64,000 nucleotides of DNA from Anaeramoeba flamelloides (Eukaryota > Metamonada > Anaeramoebidae). The notes below the pieces were generated by a model. The model was given only the letters and a program-made list of their open reading frames with translations. It was not told the origin of the DNA and made no database searches. The translations under genes were made by a program, and so were the position numbers. The stretch spans positions 4,650,001 to 4,714,000 of the forward strand of contig JANTQA010000033.1 in assembly GCA_027625915.1 (NCBI GenBank). The letters run 5' to 3'. Positions 48,082-59,348 of the stretch are shown here, in pieces. Each line of letters begins with the position of its first letter. Position 1 is the first letter of the stretch.

Positions 48082-51000
48082 TTTTCAAAAAGGACATTGG
48101 ACGGTTTTGGAAAAATTATTTCCAAAAATTGGTTTATTTGTTTTTCCATTTTGCAAAAAAAAAGTTATTCCTGAAAACCTGTACCAAAAAATACAACCTT
48201 TGATTTTTCCGAAACTACCTCTTCAAAAAAAACAAAAAATTTCATTTTTCTGCTTTTTACTTTGTTTTGTGTATTTACTTTTCAAACTTTTTGCAATTTT
48301 TTTTATTATGCTTATTACCCTTTCCCTTCGTGAAAGCTTTTCAGAACTTTTGTCATATTCAATAGGGCTTGTTCTTCCGATCTATTATACATTCAAAGCA
48401 CTCAATAACGATGATGTTGGTGAAGAAGAAAATATAAGAGCAAGAGAAAAATGGTTAAGATATTGGATGGTTTTTGGCTCCTTTCTTGTTTTCCAAGTTA
48501 TTGCCAATTTCTTCCTTTCTTGGTTCCCATTTTATTACGAACTGAAAATTATTATATCGATTCTCATTGTGACACCAAAGGTAACTTTTTCTTGTCCCAT
48601 TACAAAACCCAATCTTTTCTTCTTTGTTGTTCTCTTTTCGAATTTAACAAGAAAATTTCTAAAAAGTTTCTTTGTTTTGAAAATAATTTGTAGTTTTATT
48701 TTGTGTTGTAATTTCTTTAAGAAATGACAAACCCAAAAACCTTTGTAACAAAACCGAATTTTTCTTTTGAGTTTGGCTCATTTTATTTTGATTTTGGTGA
48801 TCTGTTTTTTGTTTCTCCAGAATATTCGAAAAATAAAAAGTAAAAATTCTCTTCTTTTTGATATGTTTTTTTTTTTAAAAAAAATTACAAAAGTCTTTTT
48901 TGTCTTTGAGTCCGAAAAAGATCACTCATTCTAATTGTTAGTGTTTTCAAAAACCAGACTCCTTTTTAAAGAACAAAAGCCAAATAATTCGATAACTTAT
49001 TTTTGGTTTTTCCACATTGCTATTAGTAACATTCTCCTAAAAATGTTATCAGTTAAATTTAATGTGGAATTGGTTTTATATTTTTTCAAACTCTCGAAAT
49101 TCAATTCTAAAAAAGAAAATATGATTGTGTCCATTTTCAAAAAGTGAAAACTTTTATAAAAAAAAAAATGTTATTTTTTTTTTTTTTTATTATTATTGAG
49201 AAAGAAGTGTAATTTACACTCTAGGTGCCCTTATACTTAAATTCCCTTTCAGAAATTTAAGCGTAAAATCATAGATTTCACAATTGTTAATTAATGAAAA
49301 TAGTCTTGAACTGTCAAAATGTTATTTCTTAAATTGAAATTGGAAAACAACAAAACTTCAAATTGTAATATCCTTGGATTTGGTAAAATTTAAAAAAAAA
49401 AAGATTTAAAATTGTAGTATCATGTTTCCGCTTGTGTACTGCCTAATGAATATTTGAAAAAGATTTATTTGAAATTTCGAATTCTCAAACTTTTTCCCAC
49501 AACTGTATCGTTTGTTTCATTCTTTTCAAGATTTCAAACCAACTCATATCCTTTTAAGGAATAGCTAAAAAAAGGACATTATGAGGGGTTGACAGGTCAA
49601 AACATTCTGGTAATGCACTCTTTATCTTTTTAGATCCAGAAGAACTATTAGATTTCAAAATTTTTAGGAATTTTGCATGATCAAATTCTTAATTGTCATT
49701 TAGTACTTAAAACCACAGTTTTACCATTTTTGAGAAAACTTGATTTTTTCAAAGGTTTTTTATTGGAAACTAGATAATACTTGCCTCAGAACAAAAATGG
49801 CTGCGTTTGGAAAAACAATATCATATTACAATTAATAATTTGATCATGCAAAATTCCTAAAAATTTTGAAATCTAATAGTTCTTCTGGATCTAAAAAGAT
49901 AAAGAGTGCAAGACCAGAATGTTGGCCTGTACACCCCTCATAATGACCTTTTTTTTTAGATATTCCTTGATTTGTAAAGAAATTTTTTTGAGTGATTTTG
50001 ATTATAATGTCACTAAATATTTATTCGACTAAGTAATTCAAAACAACAAATTTGTTTGAATCCAATAAGATCAAAAACAGGTTTAAGGTTTTTTTTTTTA
50101 CTGGGAAAAAAGTTTCAAAAAAGCAATCCAATTCTCAAAAGAAAAATGGAAAAATGGAAAAATGGAATAAGGAAAAATAAAAAATGAAAAAAGGAAAAAG
50201 GAAAAAAGGAAAAAAGGAAAAATGGAATAAGGAAAAAGGAATAAGGAAAAAGGAAAAAGGAAAAAGGAAAAAGGAAAAATCGAAAAAGGAATAAGGAAAA
50301 AGAAAAAAGAAAAAAGAATTTTGAAGAGAAGAATCCAGAAACGCAAATGAAAAAAAGAAAAATTCATCATAATTTATTCAAATTGACGTTTAAAACCAAT
50401 AAAATATATCTAACTGTTTTTCCGTAATATTCTGAGTCATTTAAAAAAAAAATTGATTAATTTTTGTTTTCATTCGAAAGAAAAATTAAAAAAAGAAATC
50501 AAATTTAAAATAATGGTTACATTTTTTTTAGGGAGTTATTTTAATTTAATTCTCAAGGTTTAGATCGAAAGAAAAGGTATTTAATTCAATGATAATCTGA
50601 GAATAATATCAACTGTACTTTTGATCTTGTTCCTCTTCAGATGAACTATTAAGAAACAATTTTACAAAATTATAAAATTGTTACAATGGCAATTAATTTG
50701 AAAAAGAGTTTAGTTGAACATTTGCTAAAGAAAAAATAAAGAATTTTATTCCAACAAATTTACCGATTCCCAAAAGGAGATTTTGTTGATTAATATGATT
50801 CCGGATTACAAGGTTCTAATATTTTGAAAATTAATTTTTTTTATTGACGATTTTAAAACAATTTCAAATTATTTTGAATTTACATACATTATCTTTAAAA
50901 TGTGATTTTTTATTTATTTTTTTTTTATAATTTGGGTCATTAACTTTTCAAGTTTACATAATTTTATATCAAATATTATTAATAATTATTTCATATTTGT

Positions 51001-52895
51001 AAATATATATATATATGTATGTGTATGTGTAATTATCTTTTTAATCCTTTTCTTAAAACCATAGATTAATACACTTGTATATCATTTATTAAGTTTTTAT
51101 CTTGTACCATTTGAAGCGAGTATTGATGAAACAATTGATGAACAACTTCATATGATTTATGATCTTGTTGTCACAAAATTCGGATATCCAGGGCGTATCA
51201 TTTTTTCTTATTTATTTGATGATAATGGAAAAAAACCCACAAGAAAAAGACCAAAAAAAAAGAAATCCTCACCAAAATTGAAAACACAAGATTCACAAAA
51301 AAAAATCAGCCCAAAACTTCAAATGTTAAAATCTGCTAATTCTCAGGATAATGAAGAAAAAGAAGAAAAAGAAGAAACAGAAAAAACTCCTAAAAAAGGT
51401 AAATTATTTTTATTTTTAAATCTTTTTATATTTTTTTTTTTTTTATTATTTTAATTTTTATTTAGAGAAGGAATGGTGTAAAAAGCCAAAATTTCTGTAA
51501 AAGGCTGTAATGCTGAACCCCGAAGGGATATTACCCTAGAAAAGTATTTACATATTATGTTAATTCAATCAATAAATTTCGAGTTTTGGATTACTAACCC
51601 TTTGATTAGTATGTACCAGTACCATTACCCTTTCCAAAATTCCATCAATACTTGATTATTGATTGATTTCAAAATATGAAAAAAAATTGTAGTTAGCTTT
51701 TTTAGAGTTTTTTGTTTATTTGGAAATCTATAGATTTTCCAATCAAAACAGAAAACTCTAGAAAAGCTAATCAATCTACTGTAATTATGAAAATTTCACT
51801 TTAGAATCATTTTTTTTATTTATCCAGAGAAAGATAATAGCAAATATAACAAAACTAAAATTCAAAATTTTCCACACAGTTAAAACGATCCAAACAACCA
51901 CAATAATACAATTTCATTGAAATTGGAAATAATTTTGATTTTTGTAAAATATGAAAATCATTTTTTCATCATTTTAGTTTTTTGTTTTCATTTCATTTTT
52001 TGAAATACGTAACTTGTTTCGTTCGATCAAAATTTTTTTCAACAATTGATGTTAGGTTAAAGTTGAGTTCGTCAAAATAGAAGAACTCAAATAAAATTAG
52101 TTGATAGTCTCTAATCATTTTGATCGATCAATATTATTAATAGAATTTTTAAACAAATTTACCAATGTATTTTTTTGTTTTGCTTCTCTCCAAAATTTTT
52201 AACACACCCTTGAATTTATTAGTATTGATGATTATTTTTTGTTTTGTGAGCATTGTAATTTATAAACAATTGTAAACATTTCAATTAGGGAATGGTTCTA
52301 ATTTGGTATTTCTTCAAGAATTGATTAAATAAGATTTTTTTTTCAAAAAACTGACTTTTGGTGTGTTAAAAATTTAGAATTGGTGTTTGTATTCAATTCA
52401 ATTCTTTTTTATACCTTAAATTTTAATTCTAACAAATACAAATCTAAAATAAAATTAAAATAAAAAAAAAACAAAAAACAAACAGAAATAAAGCAAAAAA
52501 AAGAACCAGAGCAAGAACCAGAACAAGAAGAAACAAACGAACCAGAACAAGAACAAGAACGAGAGAAAAAAATTAAACCAAAGACAAAGCAAAGACCAAG
52601 GATAATAAAAAACAAAATTTCCGAACAAGAACCAGAAAAAAAAAGTAAAACACCAAAAACAAGAAAAATTGTTAAAAAGAGATCAACTACACCAGTAAAA
52701 ACAAGATTGAGAACCAAAAAAACAGTTACTTCAAAAACACCAACACGAAATAATTCTGCAACAAGAAAGAAACTTTTACAACCCAAATCTAAAACTGAAC
52801 CAAAAAAAAAAGTCACTAAGCGTCGAACTATGTCACCAAGCCTCGAAAAAAGAAAAACGAAAATTAAAACTTCAATTCTAACAAACAAAAAATAA
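48082..52895 (+). CDS. REEP/DP1/HVA22-family ER membrane-shaping protein
   Basis: Three exons visible: about 48082-48580, 51065-51398 and 52486-52895, joined in phase. The TB2/DP1/HVA22 core is clear: hydrophobic hairpin ISFFCFLLCFVYLLFKLFA, then SIGLVLPIYYTFKALNN, REKWLRYWMVFG, and FFLSWFPFYYELKII, continuing in exon 2 with INTLVYHLLSFYLVPFE. REEP proteins wedge into the ER membrane and curve tubules. The last exon is a basic, E/K/P-rich, probably disordered tail with SKTPTR and TMSPS motifs (possible proline-directed phosphosites). The 5' end is unresolved: the frame is open from 47978 but has no ATG before 48308; a good acceptor (TTTTGTGTAG) ends at 48081, so a first exon probably lies upstream. 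If 48308 were the start, the first hairpin would be truncated. Confidence 0.85.
49186..49290 (+). repeat. Short dispersed repeat (AATTTAAGCGTAAAATCATA), copy 2
   Basis: Matches 4757-4868 in the tepsin intron, including TTTAAGCGTAAAATCATA and GTGCCCTTATACTTAAAT-like blocks. Both copies lie in introns and in the same orientation. Confidence 0.55.
49556..49969. mobile_element. Foldback element with about 125-base arms
   Basis: The left arm starts AAGGAATAGCTAAAAAAAGG and contains ATGAGGGGTTGACAGG; the right arm carries the complement with ACACCCCTCATAATGACC and TATTCCTTG. Identity between arms is high (for example AGATCCAGAAGAACTATTAG). The loop is about 150 bases. No coding capacity. Confidence 0.75.
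50135..50330 (+). repeat. Polypurine tract, GGAAAAA-type units
   Basis: Nearly 200 bases almost entirely of purines, built from GGAAAAA and GGAATAA variants. All-purine mirror-type sequence of this length can form triplex DNA. Confidence 0.85.
51399..52485. other. REEP second intron (1.1 kb)
   Basis: GTAAAT to AACAG. It contains a small hairpin module (51690-51785) and a diverged relative (51965-52390) of the TIR element at 11638-12170. Confidence 0.7.
51690..51785. repeat. Hairpin module, copy 6
   Basis: GTTAGCTTTTTTAGAGTTTT, an ATTTGGAAATCTATAGATTTTCC arm, and the complement ending AACTCTAGAAAAGCTAAT. A single module of the hairpin-array family. Confidence 0.65.
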
Positions 52896-53369
52896 TAAAA
52901 AAATCCAGAAATCAAATCTGATTTTAGAAAGGATTAAATTAAATCATTAAGATTCTTTGAAAATGGAATAATTTCAGAATAAACAAAAAAAACTTGATCT
53001 TGCTCATTTCAAAAAAAAAAAATAAAAAAAACACAAAATTAAATTTCTTAACTAATAAATTATAATATCTTAATTATTATTTAAATATAATAATAATTAT
53101 AAAATCTAATTGTTTTCTATTTGATCTATTTTAATTCTTCAAAGTTTGATTTATTTGCTTCATAAAATTATTTTTTTTTTACATTATTAAATATTGATCC
53201 TAATTGACACATAAAAATTTATTATATTTAATTTTTGAATTTTTCATTGACCAGGTTTTGGGGTTATATTATCATTTGAAAAAAATGTTCCAAAAAAAGT
53301 TTTTTAAAGGTACTCGATCAATTTGAATCTAAATAGTTTTTTGAATAATTTTTGTATTTTATCGTTATA

Positions 53370-53868
53370 TAGTAGGGGAAAAAAATACCGTATATGAAAA
53401 TAATCTCTGGAAAGCTTTTTAATTGTGAATATTAGGAAAACTGTTATACAATTGCTTTTATTTTCAATCAAATTCTTTTTATTAATGACCAAAATTTTTA
53501 TTAGTACTGGTAATAAACCTAACTAAAGTTCATCAAAGTAGGGGTGTCTCTAGAATACTCAATTAATAGTTTGATAGCTAACCTGGATCATCTTTTTTTA
53601 AAAAACAATCGGATTTTATAGAGGTTTACTAGAGTTTGGAAAATGATAATTTTTATTCTTGTTTTTTGATTGATTGGATGGTGTTTTGAACAAGTGTGAT
53701 TTCATTAATCATCATTCTACTAAGTGGGTGAGTTATAATTTTAAAAGTTTGATTCTTAAAAAAAGGATTTGATTTCAAATAAAAGAAATTATATAACAAT
53801 TATCCTAAAAGTCATAATTAAAAATCTTGTCCGGGATTTTTTTCATGTACGATATTTTTTTCACTACT
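53370..53868. mobile_element. TIR element, TAGTAGGG family, copy 2
   Basis: Ends TAGTAGGGGAAAAAAATACC and the complement of AAGTAGTGAAAAAAATATCG. The subterminal TTTTTAATTGTGAATATTA and the interior (a block with ATCAATCAATGG-like sequence reversed) match 46751-47240. Length about 499. Confidence 0.75.
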
Positions 53869-53977
53869 TTACTTGGATAGAAATTAAAATTATTTTTTTC
53901 CATTTTCACATCAAGCTGAATTTAGTTTTACTTCGGAAGAAGAGTCACAAAAAAAAATGACCAAGTAAATTCTTTGA

Positions 53978-54531
53978 CAGTCAAAGGGGGCCAGTTGAAT
54001 TGAAGAAATAGACAATATTCTATGATTTTAATTCGTAATTCTTCTTTAAATAAATTTCCAATTTTTAGATCAAAATCTTTTTTTCTCATTTAGTAAATTT
54101 TTTTCTTTTTTTTTTCTATTTTTTATTTTTTAGTTTTCCTTTTTCTTTTTTACTTTTTTTTATTATTTTTTTTAAAAAAGTTAATTTAAAAAAAATGTTT
54201 GAAACTCCAAATTAACATATATAAAATTGAGTCTTTGTAACTCCTTTAAAAATAAATAAGTTTACATAATTCCAAAAAATCTTAATGTCAAGAATTTTAA
54301 TTTTCCAAAGAAATTGAGAAATTTTGCATTAAACATTCTAACGAAAGGGGAGCAAAAAATTTTTTTAGCATTTTATTTTTTTTTGAAATCTGTACTTTTT
54401 CGGGTATTTCTATTATGATTTCAATTCTAATCCAAAGTTTATTATTTCTCTTATTTCTAAACAATCTTTAATTGGTAGATTCTTAAAAAAAAAAAAGTGA
54501 ATTTTTCATTTTTGGCTGGGTCTCTTTGACT
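53978..54531. mobile_element. TIR element, CAGTCAAAGGGG family, copy A
   Basis: Left end CAGTCAAAGGGGGCCAGTTG, right end complement AAGTCAAAGAGACCCAGCC. The interior resembles copy D at 63359-63888 (shared TTTTTAGATCAAAATC block). Confidence 0.65.
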
Positions 54532-54564
54532 TAAACAAAATTTGAAAGTAAATAAACTATTTTT

Positions 54565-55246
54565 CATTCAAAGGGGTAATTTATAAATGGGTGAAATACA
54601 TGTTTTTAAAGGATTTGCATAGATATTAGAAGAAAAATTTTATTTCGGAAATTTTCTAAATTGAAATCATTTTTTCACATTTTTGTTTTTTTTTTTCGAC
54701 TTTTTTTTTAAAACCTAATTGAGTTGCAAAATTTTTTTTATTGCAAGATCAATAGTTACCTGGTAAAAACATGTTATTCTAAGGTTATTGAAACCATGGA
54801 AATTATTGTTGTGAAATCATATTGATTTCTATTGGAATTCTATTCGATCTTTGATCCTGATTTTGTTTAATAAATGTGAAAAATTTTCACTTCATTTTCA
54901 TTTCCTTTTTCAAATAGAGACCACAAATACCAACACACTTCGTTTGGGGACTTGATTTCGAAAAAGAAAAGTATGGAAAATGAAGTCAAAAATGTTTCCT
55001 ATTTATTATTCAAATGCCAGAAGAAGTTCATTTCAAACATTGTTGTTTTTCTCAATGGAGCACTTAGAATTTGAGTTTTTCAATTTTTAAGAAAATTTAT
55101 TGGTTTATTGGTTTTCTTTCAGAAATATATCAACAATTCGTTGACGTGTATTATTCTGCTTATTTTTTATTTGTTCTTCAAAGGTCAATTATTTAAAATA
55201 ATTGATATTTGAAAAAAATGTTTTTTTTTGGATTTCACTTTGATTG
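54565..55246. mobile_element. TIR element, CAGTCAAAGGGG family, copy B
   Basis: Nearly the same sequence as copy C throughout (for example GGATTTGCATAGATATTAGA near 54610), but with more eroded ends. 682 bases. Confidence 0.7.
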
Positions 55247-55395
55247 AAACAGAGTTTATATAATTCATTATATTATTTTCAACCAAACCAACAAACACAC
55301 TTTAAATCTATTTTCTATATCGAAATTGTTAGTGTGTATTATTAGTAAAATCTTTCAAAAGAGTTTAATATCACCAATACTATTAAACTATTTTT

Positions 55396-56076
55396 CAGTC
55401 AAAGGGGCCCAGTTGTAATGGTATAATACATCTGTTTAAAGGGTTTGCATAGATATTAGAAGAAAAATTTTATTTTGGAAATTTTCAAAATTGAAATCAT
55501 TTTTTCACATTTTTACACATTTTTGTTTTTTTTTTTCGACTTTTTTTTTTTAAACGTCATACAGTTGCAAAAAATTTTTTATTGCAAGATCAATAGTCAC
55601 TTTGTAAAAACGTGTTATTCTAATGCCACTGAAACCATGTAAGGATTGTTGAGAAATCTATTGATTTCTATTGCAACTCTATTCGATCTTTGATCTTGAT
55701 ATTTGTTTAATAAATGTGAAAAATTTTCACTTTATTTTCTTTTCCTTTTTCAAATAGAGACCACAAATACCAACAAACTTCGTTTGGGGGCTTGCTTTCT
55801 AAAAGAAAAGTATGGAAAATGAAGTGAAAAATGTTTCCTATTTATTATTCAAATACCAATAGAAGTTCAAAACGAACAACGTTGTTTCTCTCAACAGGGC
55901 ACTAAGAATTTGAGTTTTTCAATTTTTAAGAAAATTTATTGATTTATTAGTTTTCTTTCAGACATATATCAAAAATTCTTTGATGTATATTATTCTTTTT
56001 ATTTCTTATTTGTTCTTCAAAGGCTAATTATATAAAATAATTGATATTTGAAAAAAACGTTGGGCCCCTTTGACTG
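55396..56076. mobile_element. TIR element, CAGTCAAAGGGG family, copy C
   Basis: The best preserved ends: CAGTCAAAGGGGCCCAGTTG and the complement of CAGTCAAAGGGGCCCAACG. 681 bases, 831 bases downstream of copy B in the same orientation. Confidence 0.8.
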
Positions 56077-56901
56077 AAACAGAGTTTAGAATCCAATTAA
56101 AAAATGAAAATTTTTTTGTTCACATCCCAAAATATTTTTCTAGTTTATAAGCTGAAGAAAATCCAAAGATCTTTACAAAATCTTTTAGAAATGATATTTT
56201 TAGACAATAAATTAAACTTCCTTAGTTAACTTTAAGACAAAATTTTTACGCTGTTAATTTGATTGTAGCAGTAATAATTTGTATTCATTTTGGAAATTGA
56301 AATAAAAATTTTCATTTATTAATTGGTAAATAAATGTAATATATTTTAATATTCTGCCCTGTAATTGTGATGGAATAGCCCCTTAAAGGTTGTTTGTTAT
56401 GCCACTAAAAGATAAGCAAAATTTCACAGATGCCATTAATCCCTTAAAATATTTTATTCAAAAAAATATTATATTAAAAATTGTTTTCGGGCAATGATAA
56501 TTTCATTTTTAATTGACCTAAAAAAGATTCTTATTGATCCAATTCTTTGATAACCCTTCCTGGTACAAATTTTTAGTACATTATACTCTTGTTCTTGAGT
56601 AATTTAAAGATAATATGTTACATTTATGTAAAATACTTTTTTTAATATCAGCTTTGATTTGAAAAAGGCCAATCCAAAATGTTATTAAATTGTGTGTAAA
56701 ATAAGAATGGCAATAATTATTGTTTGTTTTGTTTTATTTAAAATCAAATAAAAATATATTTGGGGTTGTTATTGGTTATTTTTATTTTTTTCTTTCAATA
56801 GAAAGATAATCAAAAGCATTCAATTCACCACAATTACAAAAACAAAATGTTCTTGATTCGATTCGGATGAACAAACCCAATTATACCTTTGAAAATGCAG
56901 G

Positions 56902-57373
56902 TTATTTTCTATGTTTCCCTTTGTTCCTTCCACGTATTGTTGATGTGGTAACAATTTTTCGATTGAGCCTGTTCTTTTTTGGTCGATCGTCGATTAATAA
57001 GGTGTCCAAATTTAGTGATTCTGGTAGGATGTAGTAACGGATGTTTGATCCTCGAATAGAGATCGTGTCTAAATTAATTGGGTTAAATCCTTTAATTCTC
57101 ATTTTGACTTTTCGGAGGTGAGTGTTCATACTGTTGTCCACACCTTTTTTTTGTTTTTTTAGTACGATCCAAATAACAAGCAAGAAGAAAAATAAAAAGT
57201 GAATTGAAAAAAGTAAATTCAGAACAAAAAAGAAACTCAAATTTTATAAAGAAATTCAAAAGTTGGTGAGGAAAATTCATACCAGTCACAGTCCCGTCAA
57301 TAATTGTTCCATTTTTCAGTTCTATGGTCACAATTTCATTTGTTAATTTCATTAAAAAACGTACCAATTTCAT
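56902..57373 (-). CDS. SNRPD1: Small nuclear ribonucleoprotein Sm D1
   Basis: Two exons, 57373-57283 and 57143-56902, join in phase to give 110 residues (human: 119). Exon 1 encodes [20 protein letters not shown] and the rest of Sm motif 1 ([11 protein letters not shown]); exon 2 continues [18 protein letters not shown] and Sm motif 2, [20 protein letters not shown]. Sm D1 is one of the seven Sm proteins ringed around U1, U2, U4 and U5 snRNA. The C-terminal RG-rich tail of animal Sm D1 is reduced here to a basic tail ending [10 protein letters not shown]. The intron is 139 bases. It converges on the REEP gene. Identification is close to certain because nearly every position of the core matches. 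Confidence 0.96.
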
Positions 57374-59348
57374 TTTTGACTTTTTTAAAAGAACAAAGTA
57401 TAAAAAAATGATAAGATTCCATAAATTGAAGAATTTATGACAAAAATTATCATTCTTTTTCAAGATCTATATGAATTAGAACTTGGTAATTAAATTATTT
57501 GTATTTGATAAACTATTTGAGGAAATATTTTTTTAGGAGCTGATAGAATTCTTTGATATATTATTTTGTATTTTAGAACAAAATTTAAAAAAAACCTAAC
57601 CGAAAATCAAAGAAAAAATATGTTTTCCAATTTAAAAGAACAAATGATACTTTAATAGTCCAAAAAATTGATTCCCTATTTGAAAGATATTCATTAGATA
57701 TAAAAGATTTTCGAAATAAAATAAAATTACCTTAAATCACTACAAGGAAAATTTAAATACATAAAATTAAAGTTAGCCAAAACTATACATTGGATTTAAG
57801 TTATACTTCTTTTATAAATTATTTTTTTAAAGTTATCATAATTTTATGTAATAAAAAAAGGATAGCTTTTAAACTCTTGAAAATCTGAATACCCCCCTTT
57901 TCAAAAATACCGACTTTTGAAAAAAACACCTATTTTCAGGGTATTTTTATATTGGAAAAAGTTGAAATGAATTAATTTTTGATTCTACATTAAGATTGAA
58001 AAAAGAATATATGTTAAAGTATTTAGCTGATAACAACCAAAAACGAACCAAAATGTGAAGTTCTACTGATCTCCAAAAATCAAAAATCAAAAAAGAAGAG
58101 ATTTTTAGAAAAAAAACACCAAAGATAGATAATCAATTCCCAATAAGAATGGTTCGAATAGATAATTTTGAAAACAACTATATTAATTTTGAAGTATCAC
58201 TCTTTGTCTTTTTTTGATATCTTAAAGATTGTTTTTTTCATTTTTTTTCTATTCTCAAATGGGTTATTTTTTTCTTGAAGAATGTTATACAATCCTAAAT
58301 TTGTCTAATATAGACAGGGTTGTACAATAACCACAAATTAAATTAAATAGAATCAAATCGATTGTGTACTTATAGAAATCGATTTGTTTTAAACAAAAGA
58401 AATTTTTGGGAATATAGTAATTTAAAATTAAGAAATATGCGGTAATTTTTTTTCAAAATTTGATTTTTTGAAACGAGAATTGATAGAAGTTTTTACACTT
58501 TTTTTTTGATAAACTAATTCTTTGCCAAATGAAATCATCTAATTTTTTTTTTATATTGTTATTTGAATTTTATCAATCAAAAGAAAGGTAATTTCACAAT
58601 ACCATTTTAGTTTCAAGCCATTCCTTGTTTATGAGCAAATGTACCGTAAATGACTACAGCCTTAAGAAATATTTTTTTTTAAGAGGGCTACTTTTAATAA
58701 TTTTTCCAGAAATCATGAGATCTTTATTAAATTCTAAATTTTATTATTTTTTAATCACAAAAAAGTTTGGTATGTATAAATATTTTTCAGAGTATAGGCC
58801 CGTTGAAAAATGATAAAATATAAAAGAGGATTACTTTTCGAATTAATTTATTGTTGTTTACAGTGGTGTAACTAACCCGTGTTTTTTATTTTAACCCATT
58901 ACTAAAATTTAACTCATGCAAAAAATATTGGCTGACTCTAGAAATAAAAGAAACAAACCAATGGGATGGAAACAGTATATAAACAAGAAATAGGGTTCTT
59001 TAAATAAATTTTAAAAAAGAATTATGAAGATACTGGAAGATTAAAATGTAATTTTTTGACAAAAAAATGAACAAAATTTCATTTTTTGAATTTTTATAAA
59101 AAAATCATTTAATCTCTGAAATTTTGAAAATATGACAAAATTTTTGAAACAAAAGCATTTAATATAATTGAGCCCTTTTGACTAATCAAAGATCTAACCT
59201 CTAAAGTCAATTTGGATCCCAACCAAGAATCTATAAGTGATTTCTGGTCTTCCAATACCCAAGTCTGAAAAAAAAAACATGAGTTAAATTTTAGTAATGG
59301 GTTAAAGGTTGTCAACATGGGTTATTTCCACCACTGTACTTATTAAAA
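57374..59348. other. Intergenic region between Sm D1 and the coiled-coil gene
   Basis: No host gene was recognised. A short inverted repeat (TACAATCC and GGTTGTA arms with TGTCTAATATAGACA in the middle) lies near 58283-58332. A TA-flanked TIR element fills 58862-59338. Confidence 0.6.
58862..59338. mobile_element. TA-flanked TIR element, CAGTGGTG ends
   Basis: Ends CAGTGGTGTAACTAACCCG and the complement of CAGTGGTGGAAATAACCC, each followed by a second shared block TTTAACCCATTACTAAAATT. TA lies outside each end. 477 bases, Tc1/mariner-type MITE. On the minus strand it carries a T-run plus CAG acceptor followed by a 52-codon open frame (59264-59109). Confidence 0.8.

Larger units (their letters stand above)
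48581..51064. other. REEP intron (2.5 kb)
   Basis: GTAACT to CCATAG. It holds the short repeat at 49186-49290, a foldback element at 49556-49969, a polypurine tract at 50135-50330 and a TA/TG microsatellite at 51003-51030. Confidence 0.8.
52896..56901. other. Intergenic region between convergent REEP and Sm D1 genes
   Basis: No gene was found. It holds the second TAGTAGGG-family element (53370-53868) and three neighbouring elements with CAGTCAAAGGGG-like ends (53978-54531, 54565-55246, 55396-56076). Confidence 0.65.

Noticed and set aside
50098-50370. Minus-strand frame of F, L, P, S residues
   Set aside because: Translation of the polypurine tract; no domain and no splice context.
52409-52915. 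Long minus-strand frame of 168 codons over the REEP tail
   Set aside because: Antisense of the E/K/P-rich last exon, hydrophobic by composition only; the plus frame is in phase with the REEP exons.
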